DNA from: WJKR01 sp964556395
GTDB taxonomy: Archaea > Nanobdellota > Nanobdellia > Woesearchaeales > WJKR01
Reading direction: 5' to 3'
NCBI GenBank assembly: GCA_964556395.1
Contig: CAZKVR010000001.1
Location: forward strand, 186,001-250,000
DNA: 64,000 bases
A program made the translations under genes and the position numbers. The notes beneath the pieces are model-generated. The model did no database searches and was not told where the DNA came from. It was given only the letters and a program-made list of their open reading frames with translations. Positions 1 through 6,943 of the stretch are shown here, one piece after another. How positions within the stretch are numbered: the first letter of the stretch is position 1; every line of letters starts with the position of its first letter.

Positions 1-527
1 TTGAGGACGTCCGCCATGGCTTTGAGTTCGCTCTTCGTAAAGGCTGCTCCGGTGGTGGCGGTTCCTGCTTGCGCCCGGATGGTGTGCTCTCCTTCCGTAC
101 TCGGCATCGGGGGGCATTCGGTGTCCATAGCGGTTATGGTGTCTTCCTTCCCGAAGGATATGGTTCTTGAGTGCTTGGTGAGGTGTACGACGTCGCTTGC
201 TTCTCCTTCCTTGTACGTCATGTCTTCGAGGGGCCTGTATGGTTGTGTCTGGGTGACTCCGCTACGGGTGTTCCTCACGGTCACCGCGTCCCGTTCCAGG
301 CTTGCTTCGAAGTCTTCTTCGAGGGGGTATCGTATCGTGACGTCTCCTGGTACCGCTTGCGTGGCTTCTATGAGTAGTGCGAGGTCGTGGCTGTAGAAGT
401 CTGCGAGGTATCGGTGTTGTGTGTCGGCGTCTGCCGCCGCGGCTATGAAGATGGTGAGCGCTACGGCTACGATGGTGATGCTGATTATTATGAGGTTGAG
501 CCTTTCGGATCCTTTCTTGCTTGCCAT
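1..527 (-). CDS. pilin-like surface protein, partial (C-terminus outside window)
   Basis: The reading frame is open from an ATG at 527 to the left edge (175 codons), so the C-terminus is missing. The protein starts with a short basic stretch (MASKKGSERLN) followed by a single hydrophobic helix of about 20 residues (roughly residues 12-31), then a polar extracellular-type part. This layout matches class III (archaeal type IV pilin-like) signal sequences. It is the last visible gene of the operon starting at 4665 and lies 12 bases after the stop of the previous gene. I recognise no domain in the polar part, so any function beyond a membrane-anchored surface component is inference. Confidence 0.75.
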   Translation of the reverse strand, partial: MASKKGSERLNLIIISITIVAVALTIFIAAAADADTQHRYLADFYSHDLALLIEATQAVPGDVTIRYPLEEDFEASLERDAVTVRNTRSGVTQTQPYRPLEDMTYKEGEASDVVHLTKHSRTISFGKEDTITAMDTECPPMPSTEGEHTIRAQAGTATTGAAFTKSELKAMADVL

Positions 528-538
528 GAGTATCCTCG

Positions 539-1633
539 CTAGTCTTCCGGCGGGTAGTCCATGCCTGCTTCTTCGCAAAAGCTGATGCAGGTTTCTCGTA
601 TGAGATCCTCTTCGTCTCCCGTGCACTCGTTGCACTTGTATTCTGCGAGTCCGTCTGGCGCTATGAATTCTCCGTCCGGGCCTTTGACGAGGCTTGGCTG
701 GTAGGCCACTTCGTAGGCTGCTATGCGGTCGAGGCATTCTCTCGTGAGGCAGACCGCAATCCGTCCTTGCTCGAGCTTGGCGATGGTGGTGGGGAATGAT
801 TCTGGTAGGAAGTCGTAATGGCCGTAGGTGAACGGCCTGTCTTTCTTCTCGCGGGCGCGGTAGATGAGGAATCCGTTCTCGTGGATGAGGAAGGGTAGTT
901 CTTTCTTTTTTGTTGACTCGAGTATGTTGAAAAGGGGATTGTCAGCTTCCTCCGGTCGTTGTTTGAAGTCGAAGGCTGTGAGCGGCGTGGCTATCGTGGC
1001 TCCAGATACCTGTTCGCATTGGACTCGCTCGCACTCGAGCGTGGCTTGCTCGTCGAGTCCGCGGAGGTATGCTTCTTGCCACAAATCGTTGGTATACAGT
1101 GGTTGTAGTGGTTCTCCTATGTCGACGTCGAGTCCTTCCTTGTAGTCTTCCGCGACGGTGGTGTTGATGCTGGCTCCTTCGCAGAGGCAGAGGCAGGTCT
1201 CCTCTTCGGCGCATTCACCCGGTCTTTTGAAGTGGAGGGCGTCTTGATAACCTCCACTCGTCTCCTTGCCGGGCGTGGTGAACGTGGATTTATCCCAGGC
1301 TTTGTTGAGTATGAGGTGTAGGTCTCCGTCCCCTAACCGTCCGTTGCGCTCTTCCTCCTCCATGCGTGGGTTGAGCCCTATGAGGGCGTTTCCTGGATCA
1401 AGGTCGACCTGGGGTGTTTGTATGGCTCCTTTGGGTTCGTCGGCTATGGCTGCGACCTGCTGGTGGAATGTTCGGAAATCCTCCTCGTTCCCGCGGTTCC
1501 TGGAGAGTTCGCTCCCTATCAGGCTGAAGGGTGCTATGAGGATGACTGCTCCTATGATTATCCCTATCAGGGTTTGCAGCATGAGGCCTCTCTTGTCGAG
1601 TCTCACCCGTCCTCCATAAGCCTTCCTGCTCAT
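539..1633 (-). CDS. membrane-anchored cysteine-containing surface protein, class III type
   Basis: A 364-residue protein. I chose the ATG at 1633, which overlaps the upstream stop in an ATGA, over the longer frame to 1783, which would run far into the neighbouring gene. Residues 1-18 are basic (ending DKRG), then a hydrophobic helix (LMLQTLIGIIIGAVILIAP) gives a pilin-like N-terminus. The rest is acidic and extracytoplasmic in character. It holds a C-x-C-x-C cluster in the middle and CNEC and CISFC pairs near the C-terminus, so disulfide or metal-stabilised segments are likely. No known domain is recognised. Part of the translationally coupled pilin-like operon. Confidence 0.8.
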   Translation of the reverse strand: MSRKAYGGRVRLDKRGLMLQTLIGIIIGAVILIAPFSLIGSELSRNRGNEEDFRTFHQQVAAIADEPKGAIQTPQVDLDPGNALIGLNPRMEEEERNGRLGDGDLHLILNKAWDKSTFTTPGKETSGGYQDALHFKRPGECAEEETCLCLCEGASINTTVAEDYKEGLDVDIGEPLQPLYTNDLWQEAYLRGLDEQATLECERVQCEQVSGATIATPLTAFDFKQRPEEADNPLFNILESTKKKELPFLIHENGFLIYRAREKKDRPFTYGHYDFLPESFPTTIAKLEQGRIAVCLTRECLDRIAAYEVAYQPSLVKGPDGEFIAPDGLAEYKCNECTGDEEDLIRETCISFCEEAGMDYPPED

Positions 1634-2055
1634 GAGTTCTCCCTTGCTCTTTTCTTCTCGTAGCTTTCTTTCAGCGCCTTGGCGCAGCCCTCCTCTTCCA
1701 GGATGCAGACTTGCTTGCCGGTCGAGGATTCTTTCTTCAGGGTGATTTCGTAGTCGAGGTCTCCGGTATCGAAGTGGTCGCAACTTCCGTCACGCGGGTC
1801 TCCGAAGTAGTAGTAGTCTCTGCCGTCCTCGGCCGTTATCACTTCTTGCCCTGAGACGCAAGGGCTGTCGTCATTGAAGTCCTTGATGCCATCTCCATCG
1901 TAGTCGCTGCTCACCGATTCGATGTAGCCGCTCAGGACGTTGTCCACGCTTCCTCCCGTCTTCTTCACTAATACGAGCATGACGATAGCGAAGACTGCGA
2001 GTATGATGAGTCCTATCATGAGGTTCGAGACTTTGTCTCCTTTCTTTCCGCGCAT
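1630..2055 (-). CDS. pilin-like protein with a calcium-loop-like motif
   Basis: A 141-residue protein: short basic N-terminus (MRGKKGDK), one hydrophobic helix (about residues 12-30), then a small acidic domain. Residues about 50-66 read SDYDGDGIKDFNDDSPC. The D-x-D-x-D-G-x-x-D spacing is that of thrombospondin type 3 or EF-hand-like calcium loops and is followed by a cysteine. Two more cysteines are near the C-terminus. The stop overlaps the next start by ATGA, so the genes are probably translationally coupled. Calcium binding is inferred from the motif only. Confidence 0.8.
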   Translation of the reverse strand: MRGKKGDKVSNLMIGLIILAVFAIVMLVLVKKTGGSVDNVLSGYIESVSSDYDGDGIKDFNDDSPCVSGQEVITAEDGRDYYYFGDPRDGSCDHFDTGDLDYEITLKKESSTGKQVCILEEEGCAKALKESYEKKRARENS

Positions 2056-2103
2056 GTCGGCATCAACTCCTGTTGGTTTTCTTTTTTGTGGCTGTGGAGG
2101 CGT

Positions 2104-3018
2104 TCACCACGATATTTGGCACTCCTCAGCATGAGGGTCCCATACGAGGGCTTGTTCGTTCGAGGGCACTTGTTCATATATCGAGTCGTCAGCCCCTTCT
2201 TGGAAACAGTCGTCGTCGAGGATTTGACGATTCTTCCGTACTTTGCAGTTCCCCCAACCGTCCACAGTGGGTATGAGGCATATCGAGTCTCCGCTCTTGT
2301 AGATGACGTACCGCCCTGGTTTTCTCTGATTGTTAGCAGGGTCAACGCCTTTTTCCGTCTCCCATTCCTCCTCTTCATCTGCGAAACGCAGCTCTTCGTA
2401 CGTTATCTCGAGATCTCCGTCTCCGAGGCTGTGGCAGTCTCCATCCTCGAGGGAGAACCCATCGTCCTCGCGGGCTTTCTCATCGAGGTAGTTGTAGTAG
2501 AAGCGTGACGACTCATCGCTATAGACGACGCCTACGCTCAAGTCTCCCTCTGCATCGACCTTCTTGGGATCTGTTATGGGGTTGTGGTCGCCCTCATCTT
2601 CTCTGTCGAACAGGAGCTGGAGCGACAGGCCATCATCGACCGGTTGGACCAGTATCTTGTGTTTTTTCAGGGACTTGTAGGGCAGCCCTCGAGGGAGGTA
2701 GTAGAGGCATTGGTCGGCGTCGTCTCCCGCGAGGGCGACGAACGCTTGGTGGACTTCGTTGAAGACCTCTACGGCATTGTCTTGTTCTGGCCTAGCGTCG
2801 TATTTTGGATCCTGATAGCCATCGTTCCCCAAGTACTCGTTCGGGTCGGGGAACACTGCCTTGATGCGGTTGTAGAGGGCTGCGGGTCCTATGAAGAGTA
2901 TGGAGGTCAGGAGGGCTAGGAAGGCGAGCGCTATGATGAACTTGATGAACGTGCTGACGACGAGTCCTCGTTTGTCCGACCGGTGAGCCATGGGTTGTCC
3001 TTTCCTTGTCTTTTTCAT
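2104..3018 (-). CDS. membrane-anchored surface protein, class III type
   Basis: A 304-residue protein. The ATG at 3018 overlaps the upstream stop (ATGA); a second ATG at 2991 (MAHRSDKRG) is an alternative start. After KRG comes a hydrophobic segment (LVVSTFIKFIIALAFLALL and on), the pattern of a class III signal. The remainder is acidic with cysteines clustered towards the C-terminus (DSICLIP, GNCKV, DDDC, EECQ). A short stretch (GRYVIYKSGDSICLIP) resembles the C-terminal half of the protein encoded at 539-1633, which suggests distant paralogy. No known domain; likely a minor structural component of the same surface assembly. Confidence 0.8.
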   Translation of the reverse strand: MKKTRKGQPMAHRSDKRGLVVSTFIKFIIALAFLALLTSILFIGPAALYNRIKAVFPDPNEYLGNDGYQDPKYDARPEQDNAVEVFNEVHQAFVALAGDDADQCLYYLPRGLPYKSLKKHKILVQPVDDGLSLQLLFDREDEGDHNPITDPKKVDAEGDLSVGVVYSDESSRFYYNYLDEKAREDDGFSLEDGDCHSLGDGDLEITYEELRFADEEEEWETEKGVDPANNQRKPGRYVIYKSGDSICLIPTVDGWGNCKVRKNRQILDDDCFQEGADDSIYEQVPSNEQALVWDPHAEECQISW

Positions 3019-3155
3019 AAGCGTTTGAAAAAGTCTATGATAGTGGATGAGTTGTCCGTGAATATCGCCAGTACGGCCACGATGACCAGTATCGCCAGTA
3101 TCATACCGATTATCATGTATGCTTCCATGCCTTTCTTGCGCATCTGTCTAGTCAT
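3015..3155 (-). CDS. 46-aa pilin-like single-helix protein
   Basis: A 46-codon gene read directly from the sequence: ATG at 3155, TGA at 3015-3017. The protein begins MTRQMRKKGMEAYMIIG and continues as one hydrophobic helix (about residues 13-31) with a short polar tail ending DFFKRL. The KKG before M-E-A-Y and the glutamate just after the putative cleavage site fit a minimal type IV pilin N-terminus. The stop overlaps the next start (ATGA) and it begins 5 bases after the upstream stop, so it is firmly embedded in the operon. With almost no globular domain it could be a very small pilin or an assembly helper. Confidence 0.72.
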   Translation of the reverse strand: MTRQMRKKGMEAYMIIGMILAILVIVAVLAIFTDNSSTIIDFFKRL

Positions 3156-3160
3156 GGTTT

Positions 3161-4528
3161 TCAATCCTCATGTAGGTTGCAGGGCGCGTTGTTCATGAAG
3201 TCTTCTGTGTAGGCGAATCCTATCGAGGGCGCATTGAGGTGATGCTCTCTCTTGAAGTGCGTGTTGTACCATTCAGGCGATGTGAAGGTGATGATGTGAC
3301 TCCCTCCTCCACGTATGAGGAAGGGGTCCTCGTCTTCGCCCGTGAACGTTATCGAGCCTTTCGGCCGGATATCATCGCTTGTCAATACGCCTTCGATGAG
3401 CGTGGACCCTGTGCGTCCGCCGGTGATGTAGGCGGTGTACGTCCTTTGGAACTGCATCAACTCCTCTGAGTCCTCTTCTGAGTTGTCGAGTGTTTTCTCG
3501 AGCTCCTCTGCGAAGTTGAGGAGCGCTTCTCGCGGTTCGCCGCTCGCCGCGTCCGGCTTGAAGTGCTCTTCCAAGAGCGCTTCCACCACGTAAGGGGGGA
3601 GGACTGCTGAGGAGCCGACGTCGTTGGCGTATTGCAGCTTCCCGTCGTTGAAGGAGAACAGGAAGACGTACCCGTTATCGAGCGTCTCAGAGCCTACGCT
3701 CCACTCGTTGAGGATGTTCCTGGCTACTGGTTGCTCCTCGTCCCAGACGTCTGCGGGGAGGCTTGGGATGAGGATGAAGGCTGGTGCGATGCCGTGCGCC
3801 GTGTCGATCGTTTCTAGCTGTGTGCGGAGCGTGTTGAGGGCTCGCTGGTCTTCTGAGAACAGCCCTGTGAAGTCCGCCACGTGCCGTTCGAGGCGTCGCT
3901 TGCTGTTGAGGAGCCTTTGAGGGTTCATCCGGCGTGATTCACGGCTGCTCTCGGCCAGGGTTTGGGGTTCGAACTCGTAGAAGCGGTTGTCGGCGTTCGA
4001 CGCTCCGCCCGCCCGCAGGAGTCCTGGCGCGTAGTTGTGCGTGTCAAGGTAGTTTTTGAACTCCTCCGTCGTTATGGGTTCGTCCAATGCTTCGACGTCC
4101 TTGACCTTGACGATGTAGCAGGCGTGGCAGAGGTTTTCGGGAGCCCATTTGTTCGCGAAGACGTCGTTGTATTCTCCGTTGCCGAACATCCACCAGCACG
4201 TGGCGGCTAGATCCGCCATTTCTTCCATGGTCTGGAGGCGTACGTCGTTGTCGTCCATCCTCTTCGTGAGTTCTTGGGGTATGGTGACCTCTTCGGTCTC
4301 GCACGCTAATGGTATCTTCCTGGCGACGGTGTCGTCAGCGTAACCCGGAAGATTATCTTTGATGTTCATCCGTCCCATGACCGAGCTGCGGCAGGCTTGC
4401 GGTCCTGTTTCCTGTCCGAGGATCGAGAAGAGCGTGTTGAGGAGGAAGATGATGATGGCGAGCCCTGCGAGCGCGAGTATCATCTTGCCGAGGCGTTCCA
4501 TAGACCACATCCCTGTTTGCCGGCTCAT
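3161..4528 (-). CDS. TPM-domain protein with class III-like membrane anchor
   Basis: A 455-residue protein. A hydrophobic helix at about residues 14-36 anchors it; the rest should be extracytoplasmic. Residues about 217-347 match the TPM domain (TLP18.3/Psb32/MOLO-1 family): start pattern FTGLFSEDQ, strand FILIPSL, then NEWSVGSETLDNGYVFLFSF and the run leading into a helical end (EALLNFAEELEKTL). Before it, a cysteine motif CWWMFGNG (C111) with C134-x2-C137 looks like a disulfide or metal site. Some TPM domains have phosphatase activity, others assist membrane complexes; which applies is not visible. The start overlaps the upstream stop by ATGA. Confidence 0.82.
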   Translation of the reverse strand: MSRQTGMWSMERLGKMILALAGLAIIIFLLNTLFSILGQETGPQACRSSVMGRMNIKDNLPGYADDTVARKIPLACETEEVTIPQELTKRMDDNDVRLQTMEEMADLAATCWWMFGNGEYNDVFANKWAPENLCHACYIVKVKDVEALDEPITTEEFKNYLDTHNYAPGLLRAGGASNADNRFYEFEPQTLAESSRESRRMNPQRLLNSKRRLERHVADFTGLFSEDQRALNTLRTQLETIDTAHGIAPAFILIPSLPADVWDEEQPVARNILNEWSVGSETLDNGYVFLFSFNDGKLQYANDVGSSAVLPPYVVEALLEEHFKPDAASGEPREALLNFAEELEKTLDNSEEDSEELMQFQRTYTAYITGGRTGSTLIEGVLTSDDIRPKGSITFTGEDEDPFLIRGGGSHIITFTSPEWYNTHFKREHHLNAPSIGFAYTEDFMNNAPCNLHED

Positions 4529-4665
4529 GGCGAGCCCCCTCCGAAGAGCCCTCCGCTTCTCATGAGCCTCATCACGGTCATTATCACGAGTGCGAGGAAC
4601 GCTATGCCTGCTATCATGAGGACGAGGTAGCTGGTGGCCATCCCTCGTGTTGCTCTCGCTCTCAT
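4525..4665 (-). CDS. 46-aa pilin-like single-helix protein, first gene of operon A
   Basis: ATG at 4665, TGA at 4525-4527. The protein begins MRARATRGMATSYLVLMIAG, has one hydrophobic helix (about residues 12-32) and a short glycine-rich end. The arginine-rich head ending in RG directly before the helix is the class III signal pattern. A TATA-like element lies about 25 bases upstream, so the mRNA is probably leaderless or nearly so. The stop overlaps the next gene's ATG. Same length as the gene at 3015-3155, but the sequences are not close copies. Confidence 0.7.
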   Translation of the reverse strand: MRARATRGMATSYLVLMIAGIAFLALVIMTVMRLMRSGGLFGGGSP

Positions 4666-4687
4666 GCCCTCTTCAGAGAGAAGATTG

Positions 4688-4696
4688 TTTTTAAAT
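4688..4696 (-). promoter_or_regulatory. TATA box of pilin operon A
   Basis: On the minus strand this reads ATTTAAAAA and sits about 25-30 bases before the ATG at 4665, the spacing expected for a leaderless archaeal transcript. It is the only good TATA match upstream of the tightly overlapping genes that run from 4665 to the left edge. Confidence 0.6.
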
Positions 4697-4740
4697 GTTG
4701 CTGTCGGGTGTTTTATAGAGGCTTAATGGGAGCCACGTGA

Positions 4741-4755
4741 AGGCCTGTGCGGCCT
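4741..4755. repeat. small inverted repeat between two pilin operons
   Basis: AGGCC and GGCCT arms with a 5-base loop, lying between the stop of operon B (4819) and the promoter of operon A. It could end transcription of operon B, but no T-tract follows on the minus strand, so this role is weakly supported. The 153 bases from 4666 to 4818 otherwise show no gene. Confidence 0.3.
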
Positions 4756-4818
4756 ATAAACAATCTTTCCGGTTCATAAGCAGAATCCTTGCAAGAGTGG
4801 GTCCTCTGCACACCTCGT

Positions 4819-5316
4819 CTAGCCGCAACAAACCTTTTCCTCATCAGGGCAGGACGCTTCGAGTTCCTGGTCATCGTTCGAGCACGCATCCATGCAAGCC
4901 CCTCCACTCTCGACGCACTCGTTCTCGGCACCCTCGACTGGTGTGCAGCAGACCAGGCCCTCTTCGCAATCAGCGGTCGACTCCCGCTCTCCCTCCTCGC
5001 ACCCCTCGTCCGGTTCTCTGCACTCGCCGTTGACGTCCTCGCACTCCAGACCGGTGCCTTGGATGCCGGTGACGTCCTCCGTGTCCATGCAACAGACGTC
5101 CTGGGACTCAGGACAGTCGTAGGCGGACATGCGGGTCATGCCTGACGAGCAGAGCGGTAGGCAGTGGCCGCCGTTCTTCTCGCAGGACTTGAGGTCTGCA
5201 GAGGTGTCTACGATGTAATCTTTTATCAGGGCGAAGTACACGACGATGAGTACTGCGAGGATGATGAAGGTGATGACGAGGTTGAGCGCCTTGCTAGCTC
5301 CGCGTCGTCCTCTCAT
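4819..5316 (-). CDS. pilin-like protein with three disulfide-rich modules
   Basis: A 165-residue protein from the ATG at 5316, preceded by a strong GAGGTGA ribosome site; the in-frame extension to 5382 lies inside the upstream gene. The N-terminus (MRGRRGASKALN) leads into one hydrophobic helix, then three tandem cysteine modules. Each starts C-E/V-x-N/S-G-G/E-x-C, has one or more inner cysteines, and ends in CC (QDVCC, GLVCC, EKVCC). The spacing resembles small knottin-like folds. The single module is shared with the two upstream genes, so this looks like a triplication. Probably a surface pilin-like subunit stabilised by disulfides. Confidence 0.8.
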   Translation of the reverse strand: MRGRRGASKALNLVITFIILAVLIVVYFALIKDYIVDTSADLKSCEKNGGHCLPLCSSGMTRMSAYDCPESQDVCCMDTEDVTGIQGTGLECEDVNGECREPDEGCEEGERESTADCEEGLVCCTPVEGAENECVESGGACMDACSNDDQELEASCPDEEKVCCG

Positions 5317-5320
5317 CAAG

Positions 5321-5584
5321 TCACCTCTGTGGTACGAGTCCGCAGCACTCGTAGCCTGATTGCTTGCAGAGCCTTTCGTCACCGTCCGGCTCTATCACCT
5401 TGTCGGAGTCGCACGTGCCTTGCTCGACGCACTGGCCGCTCTTCTTCGCGCACGCCGTGCTCTCTTTGAAGTTGCCGGTGCTGTCGCTCACCAGGTATAT
5501 CAGCAATGCGAGGACGAGGAGCCCTAGGGCTGCGATGATGATGGTGTTGAACGAGAGCGAGACTCCGTGACGCTTCATAGCCAT
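5321..5584 (-). CDS. pilin-like protein with one disulfide-rich module
   Basis: An 87-residue protein. ATG at 5584 overlaps the upstream stop (TGATG); the ATG two codons later is an alternative. MAMKRHGVSLSFN precedes a hydrophobic helix of about 22 residues, then one module: CAKKSGQC, GTC, LC, and a closing ECC. The module matches those of both neighbours. The stop codon forms part of the ribosome site for the next gene, so expression is coupled. Function beyond a surface pilin-like component is unknown. Confidence 0.8.
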   Translation of the reverse strand: MAMKRHGVSLSFNTIIIAALGLLVLALLIYLVSDSTGNFKESTACAKKSGQCVEQGTCDSDKVIEPDGDERLCKQSGYECCGLVPQR

Positions 5585-5868
5585 CACTGGTCGCTGTGCA
5601 GCGGGATGCAGCAGTATTGTCCTTCTTCGTCGCAGCCGTGCGAGGGGTCTCTGATGTAGTCTCCACCCCGGTCCTGACCGAGGTCTCTGCAGCTGGCGTA
5701 GCTGCTCGTTCCGCCTACGCACACGCCGTTCACGCCTTGGCAGCCCGTGCTCTCGTTCACGTTGCCGCCCGCCCGGAGGACGAGGACGCTGATGATGACG
5801 AGCACGAGCAGTGAGATGGCCGCGATGATGATGACGTTCATCGAGAGGCCTTGGGCTTTAGTAGTCAT
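5584..5868 (-). CDS. pilin-like protein with one disulfide-rich module, first gene of operon B
   Basis: A 94-residue protein. I chose ATG 5868 because GAGGTG lies nine bases before it; the in-frame GTG at 5880 overlaps that ribosome site. MTTKAQGLSMN precedes a hydrophobic helix with the class III pattern, followed by CQGVNGVC, a middle cysteine, and QYCC. The module is homologous to those in the next two genes. A TATA element lies about 50 bases upstream, giving a short leader with a ribosome site. Confidence 0.8.
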   Translation of the reverse strand: MTTKAQGLSMNVIIIAAISLLVLVIISVLVLRAGGNVNESTGCQGVNGVCVGGTSSYASCRDLGQDRGGDYIRDPSHGCDEEGQYCCIPLHSDQ

Positions 5869-5914
5869 GATGTTTTCCACCTCGATAATGGTTAGTAGTT
5901 TTTCGACGAACGGC

Positions 5915-5923
5915 TATTTAAAT
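5915..5923 (-). promoter_or_regulatory. TATA box of pilin operon B
   Basis: On the minus strand ATTTAAATA, about 50 bases before the ATG at 5868. This leaves a leader of roughly 25-30 bases containing GAGGTG, unlike the leaderless operon A. Confidence 0.6.
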
Positions 5924-5933
5924 CTTGCGGTGC

Positions 5934-6437
5934 TCATCGGCAGAGGTGGAGCTCGAGGACAGCCCTTCCAGGCGCCACTCGGAACAGGCTGACTGGTTGT
6001 ACGCCCGCGCCTGCGGTCTCGCCGTCGCAGGTTTCTCCGAGTTCGACGAGCGTTTCCGAATCTTCGTCTTCTCCCGGACGGTAGGTGTAGGTGAAGTGAT
6101 AGTCCTCGCCCCATGGTTCCAACGTCCTGCTGAATATCTCTTCCGTGATGTTGCCGAAGGCTTGGCACGAGCTTTTGCCGTCGAGCCTGTACTTGCCGTC
6201 GCCGCGGTGGGAGCGTACGCAGTCCACCGCTACTTCACGCACCTTCAGGTCGTATCCTTGCACGTCTGCTTCGAGGAGTGTTATGAGGAGGTTTCCGGCC
6301 ATCTTCTCGTCGGTGTAGACCTCGACGTTCTTCTTCGTCTCGGGCTTTGGCTGGAGGGCTATGCTGAAGAACAGTCCTAGCGTGACGAGTATCACGACGA
6401 CGACGAGCCCCATCATCTCGACTTGCGCTTTCTTCAC
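5934..6437 (-). CDS. pilin-like surface protein, class III type
   Basis: A 167-residue protein starting with GTG at 6437, which overlaps the upstream TGA (GTGA) and has GGGGTGG just before it. MKKAQVEMMG is followed by a hydrophobic helix (LVVVVILVTLGLFFSIAL); cleavage before QVEMM with glutamate at the third mature position is close to the type IV pilin rule. The extracytoplasmic part has cysteines in VDCVRSH, SSCQAF and GETCDG, and a YHFTYTYRPG strand. It is the last gene of the large operon that starts at 18872. In Tad-type systems minor pilins have this size and layout, but no specific family is recognised. Confidence 0.8.
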   Translation of the reverse strand: MKKAQVEMMGLVVVVILVTLGLFFSIALQPKPETKKNVEVYTDEKMAGNLLITLLEADVQGYDLKVREVAVDCVRSHRGDGKYRLDGKSSCQAFGNITEEIFSRTLEPWGEDYHFTYTYRPGEDEDSETLVELGETCDGETAGAGVQPVSLFRVAPGRAVLELHLCR

Positions 6438-6943
6438 GAGCCCACCCCTTTGTGGTATCGTTCTATGTGCAGTATGCCGAAGGCCATGGTGTCTGCCGAG
6501 GCGTTGTGGATGCTGACCGGTATGAGGAATGGTTGTGAGACTTGTGTCTGGTCCGTGGCGTTGTGTTCGTACAGGGTGAGGTTTTGCCCTGGCGGGTAGA
6601 TCTGGTTGAGGACTACCTTGCTGTCGAAGAAGAGTTGCGAGTAGTATCCTTTGGCGGTCTCGTTGTCCTCGAGGAGGTTTGCGAACGCCATGGCTTTGTG
6701 CTTGTCGATGCACGTCGTCTTGAGGCCTTCCTTGTCGCATTTGAGCTCGAACAGGTTCGTCACGGTCTGTGCTGTCTCGACGGAGTCTCCTTCTTGGAAC
6801 CCTGAGACTTGCACCTTGTATTTCTCTTCGGCCATCCTGGCGCTGAACACGAGCGCTATGACGAGTATGATGAGTATGAGTATTATGACGATTATCGATT
6901 CTCCGATCTGGAGTTGTCCTCTCTTCAGTATATCAGCGGGCAT
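6434..6943 (-). CDS. pilin-like surface protein, class III type
   Basis: A 169-residue protein. KRGQLQIGES precedes a long hydrophobic helix (IIVIILILIILVIALVF). Cleavage between G and Q with glutamate a few residues later is a textbook class III signal. The soluble part has two cysteines (LKCDKEG, TTCIDKH) about ten residues apart and ends in a beta-rich section with QPFLIPVSIHN. It overlaps the upstream gene by 19 bases and the downstream start by GTGA. Unknown function within the surface cluster. Confidence 0.82.
   Translation of the reverse strand: MPADILKRGQLQIGESIIVIILILIILVIALVFSARMAEEKYKVQVSGFQEGDSVETAQTVTNLFELKCDKEGLKTTCIDKHKAMAFANLLEDNETAKGYYSQLFFDSKVVLNQIYPPGQNLTLYEHNATDQTQVSQPFLIPVSIHNASADTMAFGILHIERYHKGVGS

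Noticed and set aside
1..396. Plus-strand frame at the left edge
   Set aside because: The minus strand has a continuous frame with a class III N-terminus starting at 527; the plus frame is its shadow.
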